Origin: Pseudomonas sp. efr-133-TYG-5
GTDB taxonomy: Bacteria > Pseudomonadota > Gammaproteobacteria > Pseudomonadales > Pseudomonadaceae
Direction: 5' to 3'
Length of the DNA stretch: 64,000 nucleotides
Assembly: GCF_030209175.1 (NCBI RefSeq)
Contig: NZ_JARVSM010000006.1
Location: 1-64,000, forward strand
The notes under the pieces were generated by a model. The model did not search any database and had not been told where the DNA came from. It saw only the letters and a list, made by a program, of their open reading frames with translations. Made by a program: the position numbers and the translations under genes. How positions within the stretch are numbered: position 1 is the first letter of the stretch; every line of letters begins with the position of its first letter. Below, in pieces: positions 53,143 through 61,162 of the stretch.

Positions 53143-53666
53143 AAATCATCCGGACCCGCCAGCGACCGTTCCTGGTCGTGATCGATGTGATCCTCACGGT
53201 GCTGGCCTGGGTCGGCCTGCTGTTTCTGTTGATCCGTGGCCTGTGGCCTTTGATCGAAACCCACGCCGGCGGGCCGCGCCTCGACCACTCGGCATTCGAC
53301 GCCCTCGGTACCCTGCAGGTGTACCTGTGGATTGCATTGGTCAACGCGGTGATCCTGATTTCCTGGGCGCGCTATCAGCAGCGCAAAAGCAGAAGCTTCG
53401 CCCAGCGCCGTCTGCCGGCGCCGGTGGTCGACGACGACGGCTTGAGCAAAAGCTTCAGGCTCAACGATGAGCGTCTGCAGAAACTCCGTTCGCCCGGGGT
53501 CATGACCATTCACAACGATCAGGAAGGCGACATCAGTCACGTGGTGACGCATTTCTGGCCGGTGGAACCGGCGCAGTTGCCACCACCGCTGGCCCCGATC
53601 GAACACCCACGGGTGATCTTTCTGCATGCCGAGGATGACGACAATCGCGAGCCGTTGCATCGCTGA
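53139..53666 (+). CDS. pgaD: PNAG synthesis accessory protein
   Basis: This 175-residue protein has two membrane helices (VIDVILTVLAWVGLLFLLIR; VYLWIALVNAVILISWARYQ) and a soluble C-terminus. In other bacteria PgaD with PgaC binds c-di-GMP and activates synthesis. Position and topology fit; sequence is always poorly conserved. A short GC-rich inverted repeat follows before the next, convergent gene. Confidence 0.88.
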   Translation: MKIIRTRQRPFLVVIDVILTVLAWVGLLFLLIRGLWPLIETHAGGPRLDHSAFDALGTLQVYLWIALVNAVILISWARYQQRKSRSFAQRRLPAPVVDDDGLSKSFRLNDERLQKLRSPGVMTIHNDQEGDISHVVTHFWPVEPAQLPPPLAPIEHPRVIFLHAEDDDNREPLHR

Positions 53667-53714
53667 AGCCCGATCCTCGGCAGGCGGCGCAAACCTGACC
53701 GGCGCCTGCGGCGC

Positions 53715-55238
53715 TCAATCGCCGATCAGCCGCCACGCCTCCTCGATGGACAGCGGCTGTTTCATCCGCTCCGCCAGCAGCGCCATCGCCCGTTCCTTCT
53801 CGCAGGCGACGGCGGCAACGACCAGGCCATTGCGGCCGAACAGCCCGATGAAGGGCGGCTGCTCGGGTGTGCCGAGAAATTCCACCTCGTCCCACTGCTC
53901 GGCGTGGCCGAGGTAGTCGTAGTTCTTGCCGAAATGCCAGGTCCAGAAAAACGGAACGTCGAGATAATGCTCCTCGCCCCCGAGCATGTTGGCGGCGGCG
54001 ATCCGCGCGTGCTGCTGGGCCAGGCGCCAGTGTTCGATGCGCTGCGGCTGACCGTTCAGCGCGAAGGTAGCGATATCGCCGATGGCCCACACACCATCGG
54101 TGACCCGCAGGCCGGCGTCGACGCGCAGCGACTGATCCTTCTCCCGCGGCAGCGAGGCGAAGGCGGCGGTCGCCGGATGCACGCCAACGCCCGCCAGCAC
54201 CAGGTCCGCCGACAGGCGCAGACCATTGTCCAGCAACACCGCCTCGACCTTGCCGTCGCCGACGATTTCCGTGGCCGCGTGTTCGCTGATGAATTTCACC
54301 CCGTGTGATTCGTGCAGTGCGCGGATCGCCTTGCCCACCGCCTCGCCGAACTGCGCGGCAAAGGGCACGGCGTGGCGGGCGAGCACGGTGACGTCGAGGC
54401 CGAACTGGCGCAGGGCCGAGGCGCATTCGAGGGCGATGAAACTGTCGCCGATGATTACCGCGCGCTGCTCGGGGCTGGCTGCACGCATGATCTGCTCGGC
54501 CTGGGCTTTGCTGCGCAGCAGAAAGACCTGCGGCAGATCGGCGCCGGGCAACTGCAGCGGATTCGGCTCGCCGCCGGTGGCCAGCACGACAGCGTCATAC
54601 TGCAGGGTCTGGCCATCCTGCAATTCAAGGCGTTTGCCCTGGGCATCCAGTGCGCTGATTTCGCCCTGCTGGCGCTCGATACGCTGCTCGCGGTAGAAGT
54701 CGGCATCGCGCAGCGGCGGGACTTCCTCGACCGGCATGTCCCCGGCGAGGACAAATTTGCTCAGTACCGTGCGGTCGTAACCGGCCTCGGATTCGCGGTC
54801 GATCAGCACGATACGGCCGCCGAAGCCCTTCTCCCGCAGGGCGGCGGCGCAAGCCGTACCGGCGGCGCCGGCACCGACCACGACGAAGGTGCGCGGATCG
54901 TCGGCCGGCGGCGTGTGCGCATCGGCCAGCGGCTGGTCATCGACCCAGATGTCCTCGCCGCGCAGCTCCAACGGGTAGCGCTTGAGGCTGTCGAGCGCCG
55001 GTGGTTCGCACAAGCCACCGTCCTCGGCACGGAACGCCGCCTTGTGCCACGGACAGATCAGGCGTCCGTGACACAGGGCGCCGTCAGCCAAAGGCGCGCC
55101 GGCGTGTGGGCATTCGCCCTGAAACGCACGCAACTGGCCAGCGGCGCGCAGCAGGACGATCTTGCAGTCGCCGATTTCTACCTGCAGACCACGGTCATCA
55201 GGGACATCGGTGCAACGGGCGACACGGTGCAGGGCCAT
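53715..55238 (-). CDS. Rieske [2Fe-2S] / FAD-dependent oxidoreductase (AIF-like)
   Basis: This 507-residue enzyme has an N-terminal Rieske domain (about 1-105; CPHAGAPL and CPWHKAAF provide the two Cys and two His ligands) fused to a pyridine-nucleotide-disulfide reductase-type FAD domain (VVVGAGAAGTACAAALREKG; GVWAIGDIATF) and a C-terminal dimer region. ATG 55238 (MALHRVARC) has GAGGAA upstream; an ATG at 55259 is an alternative. Likely a cytoplasmic NAD(P)H ferredoxin-type reductase. Partner unknown. Confidence 0.86.
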   Translation of the reverse strand: MALHRVARCTDVPDDRGLQVEIGDCKIVLLRAAGQLRAFQGECPHAGAPLADGALCHGRLICPWHKAAFRAEDGGLCEPPALDSLKRYPLELRGEDIWVDDQPLADAHTPPADDPRTFVVVGAGAAGTACAAALREKGFGGRIVLIDRESEAGYDRTVLSKFVLAGDMPVEEVPPLRDADFYREQRIERQQGEISALDAQGKRLELQDGQTLQYDAVVLATGGEPNPLQLPGADLPQVFLLRSKAQAEQIMRAASPEQRAVIIGDSFIALECASALRQFGLDVTVLARHAVPFAAQFGEAVGKAIRALHESHGVKFISEHAATEIVGDGKVEAVLLDNGLRLSADLVLAGVGVHPATAAFASLPREKDQSLRVDAGLRVTDGVWAIGDIATFALNGQPQRIEHWRLAQQHARIAAANMLGGEEHYLDVPFFWTWHFGKNYDYLGHAEQWDEVEFLGTPEQPPFIGLFGRNGLVVAAVACEKERAMALLAERMKQPLSIEEAWRLIGD

Positions 55239-55377
55239 ATTCGGGTTCCTCGCAGGCATTTCTCTTACGAGTTTGCGCAGGAGTGCGAGGTTCAGCCATT
55301 TGCTACTGCCACGGCACGAACGGTACAGCTATAGTTTGCAGGCCGCTGATGGCCCAACTGCACAAGGTGCTCCCGGA

Positions 55378-55941
55378 ATGACCCGATTGACCTCTCTTAC
55401 CCCTTGGCTGGCGGGCGTCGCTGTCGCCCTTTGCGTGCAGTTTTCGGCGCAGGCGGCCCAGGAGCGCTTCGTCCTGGACATCCCCGGCGTGTCCGACAAC
55501 CGCCTGTTCACCTCGGCGGCGGCCAGCGATGCGGCCGGTTGCGGCGGCAAGAACCAGTCGCCGGCGCTGAACTGGAGCGCCGGTCCGGCGGGCACGCAGA
55601 GCTACGCGATCGTCATGCACGATCCGGATGGCCAGAAAGGCCTGGGCGTCGATCACTGGATTCACTACGGCATCAAGGCCTCGACCCGGCAGATTCCGGC
55701 CGGCGTCGGCGCCAAATCCAACCTCGAGGGTTTCGGCGGCACCAACAGCAAAGGCACCACCCACTATGTCGGGCCGTGCCCGCCGGTCGGTGACAGTGCC
55801 CACCACTACATTATTCAGATCTATGCGCTGGACCTGGCCCCGGACGCCTTGCCCGCGGGCCTGACCCGCGCCGAGCTGATGGATAAAATCAAGGGCCACG
55901 TGCTGCGCAACAGCAGCGTGGTGCGGCGTTATCACCGCTGA
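55378..55941 (+). CDS. YbhB/YbcL family (PEBP) protein, periplasmic
   Basis: This 187-residue protein has a signal peptide (residues 1-26, ending AQAA). The PEBP signature follows: CGGKNQSPALNWSAGPAGTQ, AIVMHDPDGQKGLGVDHWIH, GTTHYVGPCPPVGDSAHHYI. Divergent from the Rieske gene. Ligand unknown. Confidence 0.88.
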   Translation: MTRLTSLTPWLAGVAVALCVQFSAQAAQERFVLDIPGVSDNRLFTSAAASDAAGCGGKNQSPALNWSAGPAGTQSYAIVMHDPDGQKGLGVDHWIHYGIKASTRQIPAGVGAKSNLEGFGGTNSKGTTHYVGPCPPVGDSAHHYIIQIYALDLAPDALPAGLTRAELMDKIKGHVLRNSSVVRRYHR

Positions 55942-56396
55942 TCGCTCGCCGCCCACCGCGTGTTCCCTGCGGAGCACGCGGTAACGGTTGGCGTCGACCG
56001 AAGAAAGCGAGCACTATCCCCGGCGCTGCCCCTCGCGCTGCTGGCTCGTTCGCAGGTGGGTGAAAACCGCCCTCTCTCTCGCATCGCGCCGATGTGGGCA
56101 TGCACTACTCTGTGCCAAACGGGTCAACCCTGAACGCTGGAAATTTGCCCCGCGACTGCCGAAGATGCCGTGTGCCTGGCTATCGCCGCTCGTTCAGGGA
56201 GAATGCCGTGCCGATCCTCTTCAGGCACATGACGTGACGATCGAAAACGCCCACTGCTATGACGCTTTTAGACCGACTGGTATCTGTACGATGCCCGAGC
56301 GTTGGCATGGATGGCCAAGTGCAAGTGTTTGCCCCGGATGTTGAACTCGACGGGCCGACGCAGTACCTAACGCACCAGGATTTAAAGCGATTGAGC
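55942..56396. other. 455-base gap without a recognised gene
   Basis: No gene, RNA or repeat could be supported. An in-frame ATG at 56259 would extend the MocR protein, but the added 46 residues do not look like the family. The region presumably holds the MocR promoter. Confidence 0.5.
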
Positions 56397-57791
56397 ATGA
56401 ACCCAAGTAAAGATTCGACATTTACCTACCAGGCCGTTTACCGCTATCTCGTCGAACTGATCGAAGCCGCGAGTCCCGAGGGAGAGCAGAAACTGCCGTC
56501 GCTGCGCCAATTGGCGCAGCGCTTGAACGTGTCGGTGTCCACGACCAAATATGCCTATTCACTCCTGGAAGACCAAGGGCGGATCTACGCCCGTCCCAAA
56601 CTGGGTTACTACACCAGGGCAATGCCTTCGGCACTGGTGAGCGAGGGCTCGCCCAACCTGCTCGACAGTGTCTTCGCCAGTGCCCGGCAACCCGGCATGC
56701 TGGCGCTCAGCAGCGATGCCCCGGCCATGCTGTTGTCGCTGGAAAATCCGCTGCTGATGACCGAACGCGAACTGGCGCGCCAGTATCCGCGCTCCCATGC
56801 GCCGCTCTATCAACCGTTCGGCGAAAACGAGTTGCGCAGCGTCCTGGCCGACCGCTACACCCACTCGACGCGCTGCTACTGGCGGGCCGAGCACGTGTAT
56901 ATCGGCTCCGACCTGCGCAGTGTGCTGGAACTGTCCCTCGAAGCCCTGCAACTGACGGGCACCGTGGCGCTGGTGGAGTCGCCCTGTTCCTGGGCGATTC
57001 TGCGCCAGTTGCACGCGGCGAAGATTCGCGTGATCGAAGTGCCGCTGGCTGACGACGGGCGCTTTGACTTGCCGCAGTTGCAGCAGTTGTTGCAGCGCGA
57101 GCCGATCAGCCTGGCGGTGTTGTCGTCCACGGTGAATATTCCCCATGGCAGCCTGATGCCTGCCGAGGACAAGAAGCAGATCTGCCGCTGGCTGGCCGAG
57201 CGCCGCATCTGGCTGTTCGAGAATGACAGCTACGGCGAGTTCTGTTTCGAACCGGGCGCCACGCGCTACCGCGACTTTGCCGATCCCGAGCGCCTGGTGG
57301 TGTTTTCCACGTTCGACAAGATCATCGGCTCGGAAGCCCCGTACGGTTATGTGCTGAGCCGGTTTCAGGGGCCGGAGCTGCATCGGTTGTTTCTCGAGCG
57401 GGCGTTTCGTCTGTCGCCGATTCGGCAAAAGGCGATTGCCCGGCTGTTCACCACCCGGCGGATCGATCAGCACACGCAGATGTTGCGCAGCCTGCTGATC
57501 GGACGCATGCACAGCATGCAGGAGCTGCTGCACGAACACACCGAGGGTCAGTTGCGCATCCTCGCGCCGCTCGGCGGTGCCGCATTCTGGGTCGAGGCCA
57601 CGCGCCCGGTGAACATGCGTCGGGTGTTCGAGCGCTTGCTGGCCAAGCGGATTGTCATCGCCCCCGGCGAGATCTTCAGCCAGCAGGGGGCGTGGCAGCA
57701 TCACCTGCGCCTGAGCTACACCATCGACTGGAGCAAGGACATCACCCACGCACTGAAGATGCTGACTCAGGCTATTCAGGACGAAAGCTGA
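56397..57791 (+). CDS. MocR-type GntR regulator with aminotransferase-like domain
   Basis: This 464-residue regulator starts at ATG 56397. Its GntR winged helix (about 5-75; KLPSLRQLAQRLNVSVSTTK) is joined to a fold-type-I aminotransferase domain (about 95-460). The PLP lysine is probably in VVFSTFDKIIGSEAPYGYVL; the Arg of the usual R-x-G-Y signature seems replaced. Convergent with the PanB-like gene, with 12 bases between stops. MocR proteins bind PLP and often control amino-acid or vitamin-related pathways; control of the neighbouring minus-strand operon is likely but unproven. Confidence 0.82.
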   Translation: MNPSKDSTFTYQAVYRYLVELIEAASPEGEQKLPSLRQLAQRLNVSVSTTKYAYSLLEDQGRIYARPKLGYYTRAMPSALVSEGSPNLLDSVFASARQPGMLALSSDAPAMLLSLENPLLMTERELARQYPRSHAPLYQPFGENELRSVLADRYTHSTRCYWRAEHVYIGSDLRSVLELSLEALQLTGTVALVESPCSWAILRQLHAAKIRVIEVPLADDGRFDLPQLQQLLQREPISLAVLSSTVNIPHGSLMPAEDKKQICRWLAERRIWLFENDSYGEFCFEPGATRYRDFADPERLVVFSTFDKIIGSEAPYGYVLSRFQGPELHRLFLERAFRLSPIRQKAIARLFTTRRIDQHTQMLRSLLIGRMHSMQELLHEHTEGQLRILAPLGGAAFWVEATRPVNMRRVFERLLAKRIVIAPGEIFSQQGAWQHHLRLSYTIDWSKDITHALKMLTQAIQDES

Positions 57792-57803
57792 CGCCCCCGG
57801 CGT

Positions 57804-58622
57804 TCAGTTGATGCCATAGCAATGCCGGGGCTCGGGGAACGTGCCGTCACGCACCTCTGCGGCAAAGTCTGCGCAAGCCTGGCTGATCAGCGCGCCGACG
57901 TCGGCGTACTGTTTGACGAAGCGTGGTACATGGTCGCCACCCAGGCCGAGCATGTCCTCGGTCACCAGCACCTGACCGTCGCACGCCGGTGACGCGCCGA
58001 TCCCGATGGTCGGCATGGGCGAGAAATCGGTGACTCGGCGTGCGACTCCTTCGGCCACGCCTTCGAGCAACAGGCTGAAGGCGCCCGCTTCAAGGTGCGC
58101 ACGGGCGTCGGCTTCGATGGCCAGCGCGGCAGCCTCGTTCATGCCCTGGGCCTTGAAGCCGCCCATGGCGTGAACGTATTGCGGCATCAGGCCGATATGC
58201 GCCATCACCGGGATGCCGCGCCGGACCAGGAATTCCACCGTCTCGGCAAGCACCGCGCCGCCTTCGAGCTTGATGGCGTCGCAACCGGTGCGCGCCAGTA
58301 CCTGCGCACAATTGCGGTAGGCCTGTTGCGGCGATTCCTGATAGCTGCCGAACGGCATGTCGGCGATCACGCAGGCCAGGCGCGTGCTGCTGACGACCGC
58401 GCGGGTATGCGCGATGGTTTCGTCCAGGCTCATGTCGAGGGTCGAGGCGCGGCCGTAACCGACCATGGCAGTGGAGTCACCGACCAGGATGAAGTCGACG
58501 ATGGGGTCCATCAACCTGGCGATATGGCTGGTGTACGCGGTCAAAGAGACAATTTTCTGTTGTCCCTTCATCGCGACCAATTGAGGCACGCTCAGTCGTT
58601 TGGTTCGGGTATGCAGGCTCAT
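57804..58622 (-). CDS. panB: PanB-like ketopantoate hydroxymethyltransferase
   Basis: This 272-residue enzyme family moves a hydroxymethyl group from 5,10-methylene-tetrahydrofolate onto a 2-oxo acid. Compared with E. coli PanB, the key residues are kept: Asp in LVGDS, Asp in ADMPF, Lys/Glu in KLEGG and Glu in LLLEGVAEG. ATG 58622 follows AAGGA. No panC is adjacent. It ends an operon of ATP-grasp, PP-loop and mutase genes, so it may be a paralogue that acts on another 2-oxo acid in a specialised pathway; the usual panBC would be elsewhere. Confidence 0.85.
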   Translation of the reverse strand: MSLHTRTKRLSVPQLVAMKGQQKIVSLTAYTSHIARLMDPIVDFILVGDSTAMVGYGRASTLDMSLDETIAHTRAVVSSTRLACVIADMPFGSYQESPQQAYRNCAQVLARTGCDAIKLEGGAVLAETVEFLVRRGIPVMAHIGLMPQYVHAMGGFKAQGMNEAAALAIEADARAHLEAGAFSLLLEGVAEGVARRVTDFSPMPTIGIGASPACDGQVLVTEDMLGLGGDHVPRFVKQYADVGALISQACADFAAEVRDGTFPEPRHCYGIN

Positions 58623-58639
58623 GGCTCTTTTCCTTGGTG

Positions 58640-58662
58640 AACCCCGTTGGCGGGGTTGTTTT
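58640..58662. terminator. Hairpin between the second ATP-grasp gene and panB
   Basis: AACCCCG (58640-58646) pairs with CGGGGTT (58651-58657) and is followed by GTTTTT on the plus strand. It reads as an intrinsic terminator against plus-strand transcription, while on the minus strand it is a leader hairpin about 15 bases before the panB ribosome site. Confidence 0.5.
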
Positions 58663-58665
58663 TCG

Positions 58666-59919
58666 TTACAACCAATCCCTTTCCCAACCACGCCATGCGG
58701 CGTAATCGGCATTGATCCGTTGCAGCTGCGGGTGCAGCAGAAACACCGCGCCCGGTGAACTGTTGAGGTCAATGGTGGGGACGATCCTGGCGCCTTCAGC
58801 GAAGCGGAATCTGACGTTGTGAAAGCTCGGCAGGCTTTCCAGGCGCTGGCGCGCCTGGCTCTGCGCGAACAGGCCCGGGCGATGGGCAATCAGGTTCAGG
58901 CACTTGGCGTGTTGCTGCAGCCGGTAACGCTTGGGCCATTGCGCCAGGCGCGCAGGCTGCAGATAGCTGAGGCAGGTCAGGGCCACCTGATCGTTGCCGG
59001 TGGCCGCTTGCAGCGCCGGTGGACAGGCCAGCCCCGAGAGCCGCGCGCCGGTTTCCAGCAGGCGCGGGCCGGCGGCGGTCAGAATCAGTTCGGTGTGCGC
59101 CGGGCCATGCACGATGCCCAATGCATCGAGCACACCTTGCACATACTCGATCAGCTGCGGCAGTTCCGGTGCGTCGGCGGGTACCAGGTCCTCGCTGTCG
59201 TAGATTTTCCGGCCATCGGCGGCGAAGGTTTTCGAGGATTTCCAGACGTCGCTGATCCAGTGCTCGCCCTGATGGCTGACACTGTTGATCACGTACTCGT
59301 CGCCGCTCAGGTATTCCTGCAACAGCAGCGCTTCGTTGCTGAGCATCATCAAGTTGGTCGCACCGAGGATCGCCTCGACGGCAGCCTGCAATTGCCCGGC
59401 ATCGTGGCAGATGAACACGTTGTCCGAGCCGGCGCTGTCCAGCGGCTTGGCGACCACGCTGGTGCCGCCCCGGGCCTGGAACCAGGCGAGGGCGCTGGCC
59501 ATCGAGTTCGTGCGCAGTTGTGCCGCCACCGGCAGGCCGGCCTGGGCCACCTGCTCGGCCATCAACGATTTGTCACGGCGGGCGGCGGAGGTGGCCGGGT
59601 CATTGCCCGGCAGGCCCAGGCGGGCGGCCAGCAGATCCGCCAGTTCGACGCCGAATTCACTGCCGGTCAGCACCGCCGCCGGTTGTTGCGCGGCGAGTGT
59701 GGCGACCAATGCGTCGAGGCCGACGTCGGCGACGCTGTAATCCTCGGCAAACAGCTCTTTGGGGCAGCTCGCGGCAAACGCGGCTGGCATGTTCGCGCGC
59801 GAGCGCACGTGCAACAGGCGCCGCTCGCCGGCGAGCGAACGCGCCAGCAGGGCGCCGGTGGAATAGGCGTCGACCAGAATCAACGGCGCCAGGCTCGAAT
59901 CAATGCAAGGGTTGGTCAT
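58666..59919 (-). CDS. ATP-grasp ligase B
   Basis: This 417-residue ATP-grasp enzyme shows an N-terminal Rossmann-like part (ILVDAYSTGALLARSLAGE), the lysine strand TSVVAKPLDSAGSDNVFICH, LLLQEYLSGDEYVINSVSHQ and the metal-binding end HTELILTAAGPRLLETGARL. Such enzymes join a carboxylate to an amine through an acyl phosphate; this subtype resembles L-amino-acid ligases. Its start overlaps the mutase gene by 20 bases. Confidence 0.83.
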   Translation of the reverse strand: MTNPCIDSSLAPLILVDAYSTGALLARSLAGERRLLHVRSRANMPAAFAASCPKELFAEDYSVADVGLDALVATLAAQQPAAVLTGSEFGVELADLLAARLGLPGNDPATSAARRDKSLMAEQVAQAGLPVAAQLRTNSMASALAWFQARGGTSVVAKPLDSAGSDNVFICHDAGQLQAAVEAILGATNLMMLSNEALLLQEYLSGDEYVINSVSHQGEHWISDVWKSSKTFAADGRKIYDSEDLVPADAPELPQLIEYVQGVLDALGIVHGPAHTELILTAAGPRLLETGARLSGLACPPALQAATGNDQVALTCLSYLQPARLAQWPKRYRLQQHAKCLNLIAHRPGLFAQSQARQRLESLPSFHNVRFRFAEGARIVPTIDLNSSPGAVFLLHPQLQRINADYAAWRGWERDWL

Positions 59920-61159
59920 AACGATTTACCGTGTAATGCAACATCTGAAACAGTTCGCCGGAGCTGACGCCGGAGCCACTCAGCACCCGGCCGCTGGCGC
60001 GGGGCAATGGCAGGCCGCCGGTGTTGGCCCAGCGCAGCGCACCCTTGTCGTCGATCCGCGTGGTGGCGCGACCGGGGTTGTCCGGGTGCAGGCAGTAAGG
60101 GATGTCGAGCAGGCCGCGAGCGAACGCCTGGATCAACGCCAGGCCAATGTCGGCATGCAGGTCGAGCACGCTTTCCACCAGGCGCCGGGCCTCGAACAGG
60201 GTTTCCTGGTAATAGCCGGCGCTGCTCGCGTCGATGGGCGGCAGCTCGCCCGCAGCCACCTCGGCGGCCATGCGCAGGGCATCGAGGTTGTCGTCGACGG
60301 AAGGAATCTGCCGCGATTCGGCGACGGTCTTGACGATCAGCCGCTCGCAACCGGCGGCCTTGGTCAGGCGTGCGCTGTCGCATATCAAGCGCCGCGCGCC
60401 GTGGTTCGAGGTCGGGAATACGCCCATGTAGGAGTACACCACGACGTGCCAGTGGTCGCCGTGCAGATACTCGGCGGCCAGCTCGCGCAGTGCCTGCAAC
60501 GCCCCGAAATCCTGTTCCATCGAGGTGCCCTGGGCGTAGCTGAGGGAAACACTGCGCACCCCGTGCTGGCGGAAAAACAGCGCTTCGAGCAGGGTCATGG
60601 CGATCAGCAGCGAAGGCGGGCACAACTGCCCCAGCAGACAGCCGCCAAAACTCTCGATATGCGCATGCCGGGTCGCGCTGGCCAGTAACTGGCAACTCTC
60701 GGCCCAGGCGCTGACAGCCTCGGCCAGGGGCAGGCGGCTGTAGGGCATGCAATACGACACCGGCCCGCCTTCCGTGGCGTCCAGACCCAGGGCGGCCAGG
60801 CGCTGGAAGACATTCTGCGGCTTGGCAGTGCCGTGCCGGATCTGGATCGGAAAGTCGGCCCCGTAAAGCCCTGCAAGCATGGTGCGCACGGCTTCGATCG
60901 GGTGACTGATGATCGGGAACCCGTTCATCGGCGCCGAGCTGTTGAGGCACTGCAACGCACTCTGGTAATCGCCGACTCGGGTGTAGCTGTCGAGCGTGAT
61001 GGTGCCAATGGCCGCGCAGGGCAGGGCGGCGACACTGGCCAGCCCGGCGCGCATCTGGCTTAGGGCGCCGAAGCCCATGCGCGGTTGCACCACCAGCTCG
61101 TCGCGAGCGCGGGCACGCTCGATGAACTGTTGAAAAAATCCGCCGCTGAACGCTGTCAT
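59900..61159 (-). CDS. Glutamate mutase (methylaspartate mutase) subunit E-like protein
   Basis: This 419-residue protein resembles the large subunit of adenosylcobalamin-dependent glutamate mutase, which turns glutamate into 3-methylaspartate. Visible family segments are GTITLDSYTRVGDYQSALQ, FPIQIRHGTAKPQNVF, EGGPVSYCMPYSRLPL, FGGCLLGQLCPPSLLIAM and LSYAQGTSMEQDFGALQ; Arg of RHG, Glu of EGG and Tyr of PYS match substrate-binding positions of the clostridial enzyme. It is shorter than the classical subunit (about 480). The B12-binding small subunit (DxHxxG) is not in the window and may be upstream. Confidence 0.8.
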   Translation of the reverse strand: MTAFSGGFFQQFIERARARDELVVQPRMGFGALSQMRAGLASVAALPCAAIGTITLDSYTRVGDYQSALQCLNSSAPMNGFPIISHPIEAVRTMLAGLYGADFPIQIRHGTAKPQNVFQRLAALGLDATEGGPVSYCMPYSRLPLAEAVSAWAESCQLLASATRHAHIESFGGCLLGQLCPPSLLIAMTLLEALFFRQHGVRSVSLSYAQGTSMEQDFGALQALRELAAEYLHGDHWHVVVYSYMGVFPTSNHGARRLICDSARLTKAAGCERLIVKTVAESRQIPSVDDNLDALRMAAEVAAGELPPIDASSAGYYQETLFEARRLVESVLDLHADIGLALIQAFARGLLDIPYCLHPDNPGRATTRIDDKGALRWANTGGLPLPRASGRVLSGSGVSSGELFQMLHYTVNRYDQPLH

Positions 61160-61162
61160 GCC

